Counted from the stretch's first letter, positions 42,097 through 50,954 are shown. The stretch is 64,000 nt of DNA from Streptomyces sp. NBC_00223 (GCF_036199905.1 NZ_CP108109.1:4077501-4141500), one strand, 5' to 3'. Program-made: numbers and translations. The notes: generated from the letters alone by a model not told the origin.

Positions 42097-43840
42097 CGTC
42101 TCCACCGGCTCCCGCACCCGCGGCCTGCTGTCCTACCTCTACGGCCCCGGCCGCCGCGACGAACACACCGACCCCCACATCGTCGCCGCGTTCGCCATGC
42201 CCGGCATCCCCGACCCCGGCCGCGCCCCCCTCGACCAGCACCACGCCCTCCTGGACGAGTTGGCCGACTACCTCGACCAGCCCGTCCGCGTGCGCGAGCA
42301 GCGCACCGGCAAGAAGGTGCCCCAGCACGTATGGCACTGCCCCGTCCGCACCGCACCCGGCGACCGCTACCTCACCGACGAGGAATGGGCGCAGGTCGCC
42401 CGCCGGGTCGTGCACGCCACCGGCATCGCCCCCGACGGCGACGACGCCGGATGCCGGTGGATCGCGGTGCGCCACGCGGAGGACCACATCCACATCATGG
42501 CCACGAGCGTCCGCGAGGACGGCCGCCGTCCCCGTACCAACCGCGACGGCCAGCGCGCCCAAGCCGAGTGCCGCAAGATCGAAGCCGAACTCGGCCTGCG
42601 CCGAATCAAATCCGGCGACTTCACCGCAGCACCGACGCCCACCAGCGCCGAACAGGCCAAAGCCCAGCGCGCGGGCAACACCGAGACGACACGGGAGTGG
42701 CTGCGCGACCAGGCATACGCGGCCGCAGCCGCCGCACGCGACGAGACCGAGTACTTCTCCACGCTCAGCGCGCTCGGCATCAGCATCAAGTACCGGCTCG
42801 GCCCGCAGACCGGCGACACCACCGGATACAGCCTCGCCGCACCCGACGACACCAACCGCCACGGCGAGCCGATCTACTTCAGCGGCTCCACGCTCGCCCC
42901 CGACCTGTCCATCAACCGACTGCGCGAACGCCTCAACGCCCACAACGCCACCGACCAGCCCACCGCCGACACTGCTGGCCCAAGCCCGTGGGACCAGGCT
43001 GACACTGCCCTGCGGAACCTCCACGCCAGCCTCCTCGACCAGGAAGCCGACAGCAGCCGGGATCAGGACGGCGTGATCCAGGCCCAGGCTGCGGCGTTCG
43101 GCGAACTCCTCCACAACGCCGCCGCCACCGCACCCGCCCACGCGCGGGCCGAACTTCGGGCAGCCGCGGCGTCGTTCAACCGGGCCAACCGCTCCGCCAT
43201 CCGCGCCGAACACCGGAGCGCCGCCGCCCTGCGCACCGCTGCCAAGGAACTTTTCCACGCCCTCGGCTCGGGCAATGACGGCGGTGCAGCCGTCGCAGGG
43301 CTGCTGTCCACCGCCGTACTCACGCTCATCGCCCTGGCCCGCTGGAACGAAACCCGGAGCCACCGGCAACAGGCCGCGGCAGCCCACCAGACACTCGTCC
43401 ACCTGCGGACCGCCTACCAGCAGGCCGCCGAACCCGTCCTGGCCGACCTCGCCTCACGCACACCCAGCCCGCAGACCGCCCAGCGCTACGCCACCGACCT
43501 ACGAGCCACCATTCCCGAACACACGACTAGCATCCTCGCCGACCCCGCCTGGCCCGCCCTGGCCACCACCCTCGCCAAAGCCGAAAGCACCGGCCAAAAA
43601 CCCCGCCACGCCCTCGCCGCAATCGCCCGGCAACGCGAACTCGACACTGCCGACCACCCCGCCGAAGTCCTCAACTGGCGCCTCCACCACCAGACCACCG
43701 AACGCCACGCCGCCCGCGTCCGGGCCGCCAGCGCCCGCCCTCACCGCAACACCTCCACAGGCGCACCCGCGGACACAACGGGAAGCACACTCCCTCATAC
43801 CGCGCAGGCAGACCGCCAGATGCCAGCGAAGCGACACTGA
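42086..43840 (+). CDS. Relaxase (mobilization nuclease)
   Basis: 584 residues from ATG 42086. The metal-binding motif H130-A-E-D-H134-I-H136 (VRHAEDHIHIMAT) matches the third motif of MOB-type relaxases. A Ser/Thr-Arg region near the N-terminus (STGSRTRGLLSYLYGPGRRDEHTDPH) is typical of Streptomyces relaxases. Beyond residue 200 come helical Ala-rich segments, with one possible membrane segment at about 402-420 (AGLLSTAVLTLIALARW). It would nick oriT and lead one strand into a recipient using a transfer system supplied elsewhere. Confidence 0.85.
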   Translation: MVPDVSTGSRTRGLLSYLYGPGRRDEHTDPHIVAAFAMPGIPDPGRAPLDQHHALLDELADYLDQPVRVREQRTGKKVPQHVWHCPVRTAPGDRYLTDEEWAQVARRVVHATGIAPDGDDAGCRWIAVRHAEDHIHIMATSVREDGRRPRTNRDGQRAQAECRKIEAELGLRRIKSGDFTAAPTPTSAEQAKAQRAGNTETTREWLRDQAYAAAAAARDETEYFSTLSALGISIKYRLGPQTGDTTGYSLAAPDDTNRHGEPIYFSGSTLAPDLSINRLRERLNAHNATDQPTADTAGPSPWDQADTALRNLHASLLDQEADSSRDQDGVIQAQAAAFGELLHNAAATAPAHARAELRAAAASFNRANRSAIRAEHRSAAALRTAAKELFHALGSGNDGGAAVAGLLSTAVLTLIALARWNETRSHRQQAAAAHQTLVHLRTAYQQAAEPVLADLASRTPSPQTAQRYATDLRATIPEHTTSILADPAWPALATTLAKAESTGQKPRHALAAIARQRELDTADHPAEVLNWRLHHQTTERHAARVRAASARPHRNTSTGAPADTTGSTLPHTAQADRQMPAKRH

Positions 43841-44047
43841 CGGAGGCCCTGAGCCACGACCCGCAGCGCCGCTCAGTCGCTGAACGCGAGCAGCATTGGG
43901 GTAGGAAAAGAACGGCACCGCGATCGAAGATGCCGACACTTCACGACCCGCACGAGCGGGATCGCCCTGGAGCCCGTCATCCCTCGCGGGCAGAGCGGAC
44001 AGAAGGGGTGGGTGACGCTTCTCAAGCCCGATGCGGTCGCCGCCGGA

Positions 44048-44674
44048 TCAGGTCGCCGGCGTGGCGCAGCTGAGCAGCATGTCCAGTTGCGTCACCGTCT
44101 CGGTGGCGTCGGTGTGGTGGATGGTGCGGATGCCCAGAGCCTCGGCGGGTGGCAGGTTGATCGCGTGGTCGTCGACGAACACGCAGTCCTCGCCGGGCAG
44201 TTGTAGCTGTTCAAGGGTGTGCAGGTAGATGCCTGGATCGGGCTTGCGGACGCCGATCTGCTCGGACAGCACGATCGCGTCCCATTCCCCATCCCACATC
44301 CCGAGTGCCTGGTAGGGGTTGTAGGGGGTCAGGCCGAAGCTGTTGGAGAGCATGGCGACCTTGATGCCGGCGGCGCGGGCGCGGCGTGCGGCGTCGACCA
44401 TGCGGGGCTCCAGGTGGAGGTTCGCCAGGGCGCGCCGCATCAGGTCGGTGGGGTCGATGCGGAGGATGCCGCCGATGACCTGGTTCCACTGCTCCTGGGT
44501 GGCTTCGCCGACCTCCAGCGCCTTGTAGATCGCCACCCCGTCCGGATGCTCGTCCAGCGCGTGGAAGTAGGTGCCGGGGACCAGGCCCTCGCTGCGCTCG
44601 AAGGCCTCGCCGTTGAGCCGCATCCGGATGGTGAGGACGCCCCCGAAGTCGAGGATCAGGCCGCGGTAGGTCAT
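44048..44674 (-). CDS. HAD-superfamily hydrolase
   Basis: 208 residues from ATG 44674 (MTYRGLILDFGGVLT); the frame stays open to 45094 but crosses the divergent gene's promoter and start. Motif I is DFGGVL, motif II is MLSNSFG, the Lys motif is RKPDPGIY, and motif IV is FVDDHAINLPPAEALG, all typical of HAD subfamily IA. Substrate unknown. It is divergent from the XRE/TPR regulator with a 165-bp shared region. Confidence 0.88.
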   Translation of the reverse strand: MTYRGLILDFGGVLTIRMRLNGEAFERSEGLVPGTYFHALDEHPDGVAIYKALEVGEATQEQWNQVIGGILRIDPTDLMRRALANLHLEPRMVDAARRARAAGIKVAMLSNSFGLTPYNPYQALGMWDGEWDAIVLSEQIGVRKPDPGIYLHTLEQLQLPGEDCVFVDDHAINLPPAEALGIRTIHHTDATETVTQLDMLLSCATPAT

Positions 44675-44839
44675 TGCTGGCTCCGTACGAATGTGGCTCA
44701 CCCCCGGGTGGGTGCACGGACATGCTTCGCCACGGATGGTAGCCGCCGGTCGAATGCTCCCGCCTTCCCTGGCTGGGACCGTACCCTGGCGGTGGAGGGG
44801 ATCGCAGCGGCTGCCGCACGGGCGAGGGGACGTCAGTTC

Positions 44840-46066
44840 ATGACTGTTGAACAGGACTTCGGAATCGGTGCCCGTATCCGGTACTACCGCGAGCGTCGGG
44901 GCCTGTCGCAGAAGGCCATGGCTGAACTCGTCGGCAAGTCGGAGAACTGGGCTTACAAAGTCGAAAAGGGCGTGCTGCCCATCGACCGCCTCTCGGTGCT
45001 GATCGACCTCGCGCGGGTGCTGCACGTCTGTGACTTGACCGACCTGACCGGCGGTGTTCTGACGGGCGCTGTTTCGGGACCGCAGACCGAGCACCAGGCC
45101 GTGCCCGCGATCCGACGCGTCCTGTCCCTGCCCTCGTCGCTGCTGCCGTCCGGGATCGGCGAGGTGCCCGTGGACGACTACCAGGCGGCTGTGGACGACG
45201 CATGGCGCGTGTACGAGACGCAGACCAAGGACCGGTACGCCGACATCGGCGGCCGGCTGCCGAATCTCCTGCGACAGGGCTACGCGGCCGTACGCGACGC
45301 CGAAGGCGAGGAGCGGGAACGGCAGGCGGTGGCGCTGCTGATCTCCGTGTACGGCCTGGCCCAGGTCTGGCTGCGCCGCGTCGGTGAGCCGGTGCAGGCC
45401 CGTATCGCCGCCGACCGGGGGGTTGCCCTGGCCGACCAGGTCGGAGATCCCGCGCTGCTCGCGGCGGCCACGTGGACCTTGGCCTGTGTGCTTACTTCAT
45501 CGGGGAATGTGGCCGACTGCGTCGCCTTGGCGCGGGAGGCCATCGCCAACTGCAAGCCGGGCGAGGACGCCTCGGCGGAGCACCTGTCCGCGTACGGGGC
45601 ACTTCATCTTTCGGCGGCGGTGGCCGCCGTGCGCGACAACCAGGGGCCCGTGGCGTGGGACCTCTACCGCGGCGCCGAAAGGGTGGCGGCGCGTCTCGGC
45701 CAGGACCGCAACGACTGGCACACCAGCTTCGGTCCGACGAACGTGGCCATGCACGCCGTGCACCTCCGGGCTGAGGAAGGAGACACGGTAGAGGCGCTGC
45801 GCGTGGCCGACAGCGTGGAGGACAACCCCGAACTGCCGCTTGAGCGGCGCACCCGGTACCTGGTCGAGGTCATGAACTGCAACCGCATCCAGCGCGACGA
45901 CTTCGCCACCGTCTACATGCTCAAGCGGATCACCGCCCAGTCCCCCGAAGAGGTGGGCTTCTCGCCACTGGTCCGGGAGGCGGTTGCGGACCTGCTCAAG
46001 CGGGAAAAGCCCATGTGGCGGCAGGATCTGCGGGCGGTGGCCCAGCACATCGGCATGACCGCGTAG
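44840..46066 (+). CDS. XRE-family regulator with TPR-like C-terminal region
   Basis: 408 residues from ATG 44840. The N-terminal helix-turn-helix is GARIRYYRERRGLSQKAMAELVGKSENWAYKVEKGVLPIDRLSVLIDLARVL (about residues 9-60). The rest is all-alpha with TPR-like repeats (AADRGVALADQVGDPALLAAATWTLACVLTSSGNVADCVALAREAI). This is a common Streptomyces regulator architecture, often sensing a peptide or small ligand. It lies upstream of the small-gene run and lanthipeptide genes and may control them; that is inference. Confidence 0.82.
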   Translation: MTVEQDFGIGARIRYYRERRGLSQKAMAELVGKSENWAYKVEKGVLPIDRLSVLIDLARVLHVCDLTDLTGGVLTGAVSGPQTEHQAVPAIRRVLSLPSSLLPSGIGEVPVDDYQAAVDDAWRVYETQTKDRYADIGGRLPNLLRQGYAAVRDAEGEERERQAVALLISVYGLAQVWLRRVGEPVQARIAADRGVALADQVGDPALLAAATWTLACVLTSSGNVADCVALAREAIANCKPGEDASAEHLSAYGALHLSAAVAAVRDNQGPVAWDLYRGAERVAARLGQDRNDWHTSFGPTNVAMHAVHLRAEEGDTVEALRVADSVEDNPELPLERRTRYLVEVMNCNRIQRDDFATVYMLKRITAQSPEEVGFSPLVREAVADLLKREKPMWRQDLRAVAQHIGMTA

Positions 46067-46094
46067 AGATCGGCACGCCCTGACTGCTTGTCAG

Positions 46095-46113
46095 CCCTGA
46101 TTTTTCCTCAGGG
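46095..46113 (+). terminator. Weak hairpin after the XRE/TPR regulator
   Basis: CCCTGA / TCAGGG with a 7-base T-rich loop, 29 bases after the stop. It is possibly a partial terminator. Confidence 0.35.
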
Positions 46114-46146
46114 TCGCACAACAACCGTGCTCCTACGTTGGGTGAC

Positions 46147-46389
46147 ATGACAGAACGTCACCTGCTGCTGAACGGGACGTTACGGGCCTGGCACGTCGAA
46201 CGTTCCCCCGGTGCTCCCGAGCTGACCCAGGCCGGACGCGTCGCCATCCCGGTCCGAGTCCGCCGGATCGGGAAGCGCTTCTCCGCCACCACGACCGTGC
46301 TGGTCCTCACCGCTGAGGAAGCCGACGCGCTCTGCGTCGAGTTGACGGCTCTGTTGCACCCTGACGACGGCCAGGAGGCCGCGTCATGA
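46147..46389 (+). CDS. Small protein, unknown function
   Basis: 80 residues from ATG 46147 (MTERHLLLNGTLRAWHVERSPG), ending LLHPDDGQEAAS. A TACGTT -10-like hexamer (46134-46139) ends 7 bases before the ATG, the spacing of leaderless Streptomyces transcripts. A TTG at 46138 would give three more residues. It is beta-rich with no recognised domain. Its stop overlaps the next small gene (ATGA), so it leads a tightly coupled gene run. Confidence 0.65.
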   Translation: MTERHLLLNGTLRAWHVERSPGAPELTQAGRVAIPVRVRRIGKRFSATTTVLVLTAEEADALCVELTALLHPDDGQEAAS

Positions 46390-46553
46390 CCGGGCCGTGG
46401 CGGACCGCCGCCGACTGCGAGCGCCGCCGGGACCTCCTCTCGGCCGCCGCCGGCCTGCATCCGGGAAGCACGGCCGTCGCCGCCGCCCATCGGGCCCCGA
46501 CCTTGAAGGTGCCGCGCCTCCTCCGCGCCCGACGAGAAGGGCCGGTCTCATGA
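46386..46553 (+). CDS. 55-residue basic protein, unknown
   Basis: Begins MTGPWRTAADCERRRDLLSA and ends RREGPVS. It overlaps both neighbours by exactly 4 bases (ATGA at 46386-46389 and 46550-46553), which strongly suggests it is translated by coupling. Arg/Ala-rich and basic, it is not recognised. Because it is short it is easily missed by gene callers. Confidence 0.5.
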   Translation: MTGPWRTAADCERRRDLLSAAAGLHPGSTAVAAAHRAPTLKVPRLLRARREGPVS

Positions 46554-47041
46554 CCCGGGCAGCGCACTCCACGAGCAACCTCACCACCCCCATCGCCCCC
46601 ATTCCCGTCGTGACCGAGCCCATCTGCGACGAGTTCGTGGTGCGGATCTCCGGCGACGCCGCGACGAGCAGCGCCCTCGGACGGGATCTCGACGGCCAGA
46701 GGGTCGGGCGGCTTCGCCGCATCAGCGCGGCCAAGCTGCGCCTTTGGGGGCTGTCCCAGCTCGGGGACGACGCCAAGCTCCTGATCAGCGAAGTCGTCAC
46801 TAATGCCCTGCGGTACGGCGAGGGTGGTGAGATCGAGTTCCGCCTCGTCATCACCCTTCGGGGGCTGTTGATCGCGGTGAACGACGGTTCGGCCCAACGC
46901 CCGCAGTTGAGCATGGTCGGCGCGTCCAGCGAGACCGGCCGCGGGCTCTTCCTCATCGCTGCGTTCGCCGACGACTGGGGCGTCTGCCCCGACGGCACGA
47001 CCACCTGGTGCACGCTGAGCCTTGCGAGGGCGTGCCGATGA
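46550..47041 (+). CDS. ATP-binding (HATPase/RsbW-like) protein
   Basis: 163 residues. GHKL motifs are visible: N-box EVVTNALRYGEGG (about residues 83-95), G1 AVNDGS, and G2 ETGRGLFLIAAFADDWG. This single-domain form matches the RsbW-like anti-sigma/regulator family, very numerous in Streptomyces. A GAGAAGG site precedes the ATG. It overlaps both flanking genes. The partner is unknown. Confidence 0.82.
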   Translation: MTRAAHSTSNLTTPIAPIPVVTEPICDEFVVRISGDAATSSALGRDLDGQRVGRLRRISAAKLRLWGLSQLGDDAKLLISEVVTNALRYGEGGEIEFRLVITLRGLLIAVNDGSAQRPQLSMVGASSETGRGLFLIAAFADDWGVCPDGTTTWCTLSLARACR

Positions 47042-47514
47042 CCGTCCGGACTCAGCGCCTCTCGGCGGCCAGAGCTGATACGACCTGGGCACGAGGCACG
47101 GAACGCGAGACGCCAACTGTTTCCCGGTGGAAGCCACCACTCGACGCAGCCAGCCTGAACGACATGCTCGGCCTGCTGCGCCGATGGGCATGGACAGCGC
47201 TGGACAGCGAAGCCGTCCTGGACGACGTTGCTACGGCTCTGGACGGCATGACTCCTTCCGAGGAGGCCATCGGGACGTTCGTCCGGCGGCTGCGTGGCCA
47301 CCTGATGCAGCTCGTGGACATCGCCGTGTCCACCCGGGTCCGGCAGAAGTCGGCCTACGCCGACATCCTCATCCAGCAAGCACGCGCCTTGCGGGCGGAG
47401 GAGATGCCCGGCGGCCACCACCGCGGCGTGCCCCATCTGCGGCGGACGGCGTGGTTCGTGAGCGAGTTGCTGGACCAGCTCGTCGCGCTCGGCTCCATCG
47501 AGGGGGCGGCGTGA
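47038..47514 (+). CDS. DUF6415-like protein
   Basis: 158 residues from ATG 47038, overlapping the HATPase stop by 4 bases. Reads LNDMLGLLRRWAWTALDSEAVLDDVATALDGM, then RRLRGHLMQLVDIA, the phrasing I associate with DUF6415 (annotated in some databases as natural-product biosynthesis related). All-alpha. Function unknown; its place before a lanthipeptide cluster fits that annotation loosely. Confidence 0.65.
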   Translation: MTVRTQRLSAARADTTWARGTERETPTVSRWKPPLDAASLNDMLGLLRRWAWTALDSEAVLDDVATALDGMTPSEEAIGTFVRRLRGHLMQLVDIAVSTRVRQKSAYADILIQQARALRAEEMPGGHHRGVPHLRRTAWFVSELLDQLVALGSIEGAA

Positions 47515-47588
47515 TCGTCATCTGCCACGAGCTGCTGATCACGCAGGTTCCCGGATCGGGCCACTCCCGTCGAGGTCCGGCGCCGTGA
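47511..47588 (+). CDS. Possible 25-residue peptide
   Basis: GTG overlapping the DUF6415 stop (GTGA), encoding MIVICHELLITQVPGSGHSRRGPAP. The overlap continues the coupled series, but the reading frame is short and the evidence is only positional. Confidence 0.22.
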   Translation: MIVICHELLITQVPGSGHSRRGPAP

Positions 47589-47677
47589 CCGGCGGCCGGC
47601 GGGCGGTGCCTGCCGCGTACTGACTTCTTCGGTTGCGTCCGCGACCGGAGCAACCCATCCCAAACGGAGGAATGACC

Positions 47678-48484
47678 ATGCACTCGCTTCATCACGCCCC
47701 TTCAACCCCTCCCGCCTCCGGTGGTACCGCCGCCCTCGCCGCGCCCCACGCCGGAGTGCGGGCACGGGTGCGGCTGTTGACCGTGGCCCGTACCGCCGGG
47801 CTGCACCTGTCGCCGCAGGAGTCCGACGATGCCTCCGGTGGGGGTCGGGTGCTGCTGGGGGAGGCGGACGAGTCGACGGTGCGTGCGCTGGGCGACCTGA
47901 TCGTCGCCGCCCGGCACGCCACCCCCGTGGCCGTCGCCCCGCCCGTCTCCGGGAGTGCGGGTCAGCGGCTGCGGGAGACCGTACGCGCGGTTGGTCTGGA
48001 GCTGAACCCCGGCACGCCCCGCACCGGGCCCGACGGACCCCGCTACCTGCTGGGCGAGGCCGATCACGCCACCGTGACCCGCCTGGCCGACCTGATCACC
48101 ACCGGCCACACCCGTCTGCACCTGGCCGCCGACGACCTGCGCTTCGCCCTGGTCGCCCACGGCCTGAACGCCGAGCAGGTCAAGGTCGAGGCGGGCACCG
48201 TGGACTTGGGCTCCATCGACGTCCCCGACGCCCGCACCCTCCTGCGCCTGCTGACCGGCAGCACCGAGGACGGCCCCGACTACTCCGACGACCCCCGCGG
48301 GTACGGGCTACTGGCCGCACGGATCACCGACGCGGTGAAGACCGTCACCGGCGGCGGGGACGTCAACGCCGCCTACACCCCGTACTGCCCCCGGTGCCGG
48401 GAGGAAGCCGCCATCCTCCTGCGCGGCCTGCCCCTCCCCCACATCTCGCGCCTGACCGACCACCTCACCCGCACCGCCGCATAG
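47678..48484 (+). CDS. Protein with internal duplication and CPRC motif, unknown
   Basis: 268 residues; ATG 47678 has GGAGG at 47666-47670. Two similar modules of about 50 residues are visible: ARVRLLTVARTAGLHL ... VLLGEADESTVRALGDLI and QRLRETVRAVGLELNP ... YLLGEADHATVTRLADLI, both with the core LLGEAD-T-LADLI. The C-terminus has YTPYCPRCREEAAILLRGLPLPHISRLTDHL, a single CxxC pair. Not recognised. It opens the operon that leads into the lanthipeptide genes. Confidence 0.7.
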   Translation: MHSLHHAPSTPPASGGTAALAAPHAGVRARVRLLTVARTAGLHLSPQESDDASGGGRVLLGEADESTVRALGDLIVAARHATPVAVAPPVSGSAGQRLRETVRAVGLELNPGTPRTGPDGPRYLLGEADHATVTRLADLITTGHTRLHLAADDLRFALVAHGLNAEQVKVEAGTVDLGSIDVPDARTLLRLLTGSTEDGPDYSDDPRGYGLLAARITDAVKTVTGGGDVNAAYTPYCPRCREEAAILLRGLPLPHISRLTDHLTRTAA

Positions 48485-48581
48485 CGCACAAACACAGCGG
48501 GCGGAGGACCGGATCTGCGCTCCTCCGCCCGCCAACGCCCCACCCCGCTGCCACCGCCACCGCCAGGAAGACCCAACTCCA

Positions 48582-49301
48582 GTGACCTCCAGCCACCGAC
48601 TGCCCGGCGCAGCAACCGTCCCCTTCATCACCCTGCGCGAGAACGAGCACGACGTCTCCGACCGCTCGCTGGCCCTGCGGCCGTTCCGCAACGGCCTGGG
48701 ACTGTGCTACGCCGACGAACACGACGACGACCGCGACCCCAGCGGAATCCTCCACGCCCGCGTCACCCAGACCCGCAACCCCACCAACTGGCCCACGGGC
48801 AAGCCCCGCTGGAAACAGGTCCACCCCACCCGCCAGCGCGAATGCGCCACCCACATGCTCTGCCACGTCTGCAAAGAACAGCCCAGCCGCAACGAGATGG
48901 GCATTCTCTTCATCGACGTCCTCGGCCCCAAAGCCCGCCCCGAGGCGGCCCGGTTGGAGGGGATGCGCACCTTCCAGCCGCCCGTCTGCCTCCCCCACGC
49001 CAAAACCGCCATCGACCTGTGCCCCCACCTCCAACGCAACACCTTCGTCGCCATGCGCGTCGCCACACCCCGCCTCACCGGAATGCTCGGCACCCCCTAC
49101 ACGATCACCGGCCTCACCATCACCCCCGCCCACACCCCCACGGGCACCGCAATGAAACAGGCGATCATCCCCTTCAACCACCCCCAACGCCACTACTTCC
49201 TCGGCGCCCAATACGCCATCGAACTCAACCAAGTAACCGTCATCGACCTCGAAGACGAACTCGCCAAGGCAACCGCTCGTGGCCGAGTGACGATCACCTG
49301 A
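48582..49301 (+). CDS. Hypothetical protein with CxxC motif
   Basis: 239 residues from GTG 48582 (MTSSHRLPGAATVPFITLREN). A CHVCKEQPSRNEMGILF motif plus scattered His/Cys (HPTRQRECATHMLCHVC, FQPPVCLPHA, DLCPHL) suggests a metal- or zinc-binding site. Not recognised. It lies between the duplicated-module protein and the FxLD methyltransferase on the same strand. Confidence 0.65.
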   Translation: MTSSHRLPGAATVPFITLRENEHDVSDRSLALRPFRNGLGLCYADEHDDDRDPSGILHARVTQTRNPTNWPTGKPRWKQVHPTRQRECATHMLCHVCKEQPSRNEMGILFIDVLGPKARPEAARLEGMRTFQPPVCLPHAKTAIDLCPHLQRNTFVAMRVATPRLTGMLGTPYTITGLTITPAHTPTGTAMKQAIIPFNHPQRHYFLGAQYAIELNQVTVIDLEDELAKATARGRVTIT

Positions 49302-49450
49302 CCAGCAAGCCCCGGGGGCCGGCCATGGCTCTCCGATCGCTGCGAGTTCACGAGAACGACAGATCACCCGGCGACAGCCTCCCTGCTCAGCGGCACCATC
49401 CGCTGTTGGCCGAACACCCAACGTACGTACGAACGAAGGAACATCCCCAC

Positions 49451-50692
49451 ATGACCCGCTCGACCGACACGACCGCCGAACCCGACGAGGCCACCCGGCT
49501 GCGGAACAGCGTTGTGGACACCCTCCGCGCGGAGGGCTGGATCGCCTCTCCCGAGGTCGAGGCCGTGATGCGCGCGGTTCCCCGTCACGAGTTCGCCCCC
49601 GAGGTGAGCCTGGAGAAGGCGTATGAGCCCTACGCGGCGGTGATCACCAAGACCGACGAGCACGGGGTGCAGCTCAGCTCCGTGTCGGCGCCGCAGATCC
49701 AGGCCCTCATGCTGGAGCAGGCCCAAGTCCGCCCGGGGATGCGGGTGCTGGAGATCGGGTCGGGCGGGCTGAACGCGGCCTACCTCGCCGGCCTCGTCGG
49801 CGCTGACGGCGAGGTCACCACGGCGGACATCGACCCCGTCGTCACCGACCGCGCCCGCCGGCTGCTGGACGAGCACGGCTACGGCCGGGTCACCGTCGTC
49901 ACGGCCGACGCCGCCGAGCCCATCCCCGGCCTGGGACAGGTCGATGTGGTGATGGTGACCGCCGGGGCATGGGACATCCCGCCGGCGTGGATCGACCAGC
50001 TCACGCCGGGCGGGCGCCTGGTGGTGCCGCTGCGGATGCGCGGCCTGACCCGGTCCGTCGCCTTCACCCGTGTCGGCGACCGCCTGGAGAGCGAGTCTGC
50101 GAAGATCTGCGGCTTCGTTCCGATGCAGGGTTCGACCGCTCACCACGAGGAGTTGCTGCTGGTCAACGGCACCCCCGAGATCGGGCTGCGGTTCGACGAC
50201 GGGCTGCCCTCCGACCCGAGCCTGCTCGACAACGCCGTCACGTTCCCACGGTTCGAGATGTGGACCGGGGTGACGGTCGGCCTGAGCGAGTTGCTGGACA
50301 CCCTCCAGATGCACCTGGCCATCACGCTGCCGGGCTTTTGCGTCATGGCCGTGGACCCGGACCTCGACTCCGGCATCGTCGCCCCGGCGAACAGGGGCTT
50401 CGCCCTGGCCGCCGTGGACGAACAGGGCCGTACCTTCGCCTACCTCACCACCCGCCGCACCGAGGACAACAAGCACGTCGAGTACGGCGTGCACGCCCTC
50501 GGCCCGGACGCCGCCGCGTTCGCCGAGACCATCGCCGCCCACCTGCGCGACTGGGCCAACGAGTACCGCGGCGGCCCCAGCCCGGTCATCCGGGTCCACC
50601 CGGCCGGCACCCCCGACAACCAGGTCCCGGGCGACCGGGTCATCGACAAGGTCCACAGCCGGATCTCGCTCTCCTGGCCCACGGCTCAGTAA
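49451..50692 (+). CDS. FxLD-system methyltransferase (PCMT-like)
   Basis: 413 residues from ATG 49451. The N-terminal half resembles protein-L-isoaspartate O-methyltransferase: PRHEFAPEVSLEKAYEPYAAVITKTDEHGVQLSSVSAPQIQALMLEQAQVRPGMRVLEIGSGGLNAAYLAGLVG, with the SAM motif LEIGSGG. The C-terminal extension of about 190 residues is specific to lanthipeptide methyltransferases of the FxLD type. Related enzymes methylate a core Asp, which can cyclise and yield isoaspartate. It is 50 bases upstream of the precursor gene. Confidence 0.88.
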   Translation: MTRSTDTTAEPDEATRLRNSVVDTLRAEGWIASPEVEAVMRAVPRHEFAPEVSLEKAYEPYAAVITKTDEHGVQLSSVSAPQIQALMLEQAQVRPGMRVLEIGSGGLNAAYLAGLVGADGEVTTADIDPVVTDRARRLLDEHGYGRVTVVTADAAEPIPGLGQVDVVMVTAGAWDIPPAWIDQLTPGGRLVVPLRMRGLTRSVAFTRVGDRLESESAKICGFVPMQGSTAHHEELLLVNGTPEIGLRFDDGLPSDPSLLDNAVTFPRFEMWTGVTVGLSELLDTLQMHLAITLPGFCVMAVDPDLDSGIVAPANRGFALAAVDEQGRTFAYLTTRRTEDNKHVEYGVHALGPDAAAFAETIAAHLRDWANEYRGGPSPVIRVHPAGTPDNQVPGDRVIDKVHSRISLSWPTAQ

Positions 50693-50742
50693 GCCCGGAC
50701 CAGGGTTCCCGCACCATCACCAACGGAAGGAAGGGCACCACC

Positions 50743-50934
50743 ATGACCAGCGCCACCTTGGCCCCGGGCCCCGTACAGACGGCCCTGGACGACGACTTCG
50801 CGCCGCTCGACGTGAAGGTCGTCATCGCCGCGCACCCGTTCGGCAAGCTCCAGTGCTCCACCAGCGACGGCTGCGGCACGACCTGCGCCAACGGAGCCTC
50901 GGCGTGCAACTCCTTCGTGGAGGACCCCGCCTGA
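50743..50934 (+). CDS. FxLD-type lanthipeptide precursor
   Basis: 63 residues from ATG 50743 (GGAAGGAAG upstream). The leader contains DDDFAPLDVKVV, a variant of the FxLD recognition motif with one extra residue (F-A-P-L-D). The probable core begins after HPFGKLQ; it contains four Cys (38, 44, 48, 55) and several Ser/Thr (CSTSDGCGTTCANGASACN). D42-G43 is the obvious Asp-Gly target for the methyltransferase. It ends FVEDPA. Genes on both sides are dedicated modification enzymes. Confidence 0.9.
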   Translation: MTSATLAPGPVQTALDDDFAPLDVKVVIAAHPFGKLQCSTSDGCGTTCANGASACNSFVEDPA

Positions 50935-50954
50935 TCCCAGGCATGTCCCTTCAA

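Larger units (their letters stand above)
35582..43840. mobile_element. Integrated mobilizable element, probably at tRNA-Ala
   Basis: Between tRNA-Ala and about 43.8 kb lie an XRE regulator, a small membrane protein, a tyrosine integrase, an excisionase-like protein, a DUF3631 ATPase, a MobC-like protein and a relaxase. This is the gene set of an integrative mobilizable element. No FtsK/TraB-type translocase, Tra or Spd gene is present, so it differs from classical Streptomyces AICEs. The left boundary at tRNA-Ala is inferred from position and a change of base composition. The right boundary is not proven; I found no exact second copy of the tRNA 3' end. Confidence 0.55.
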
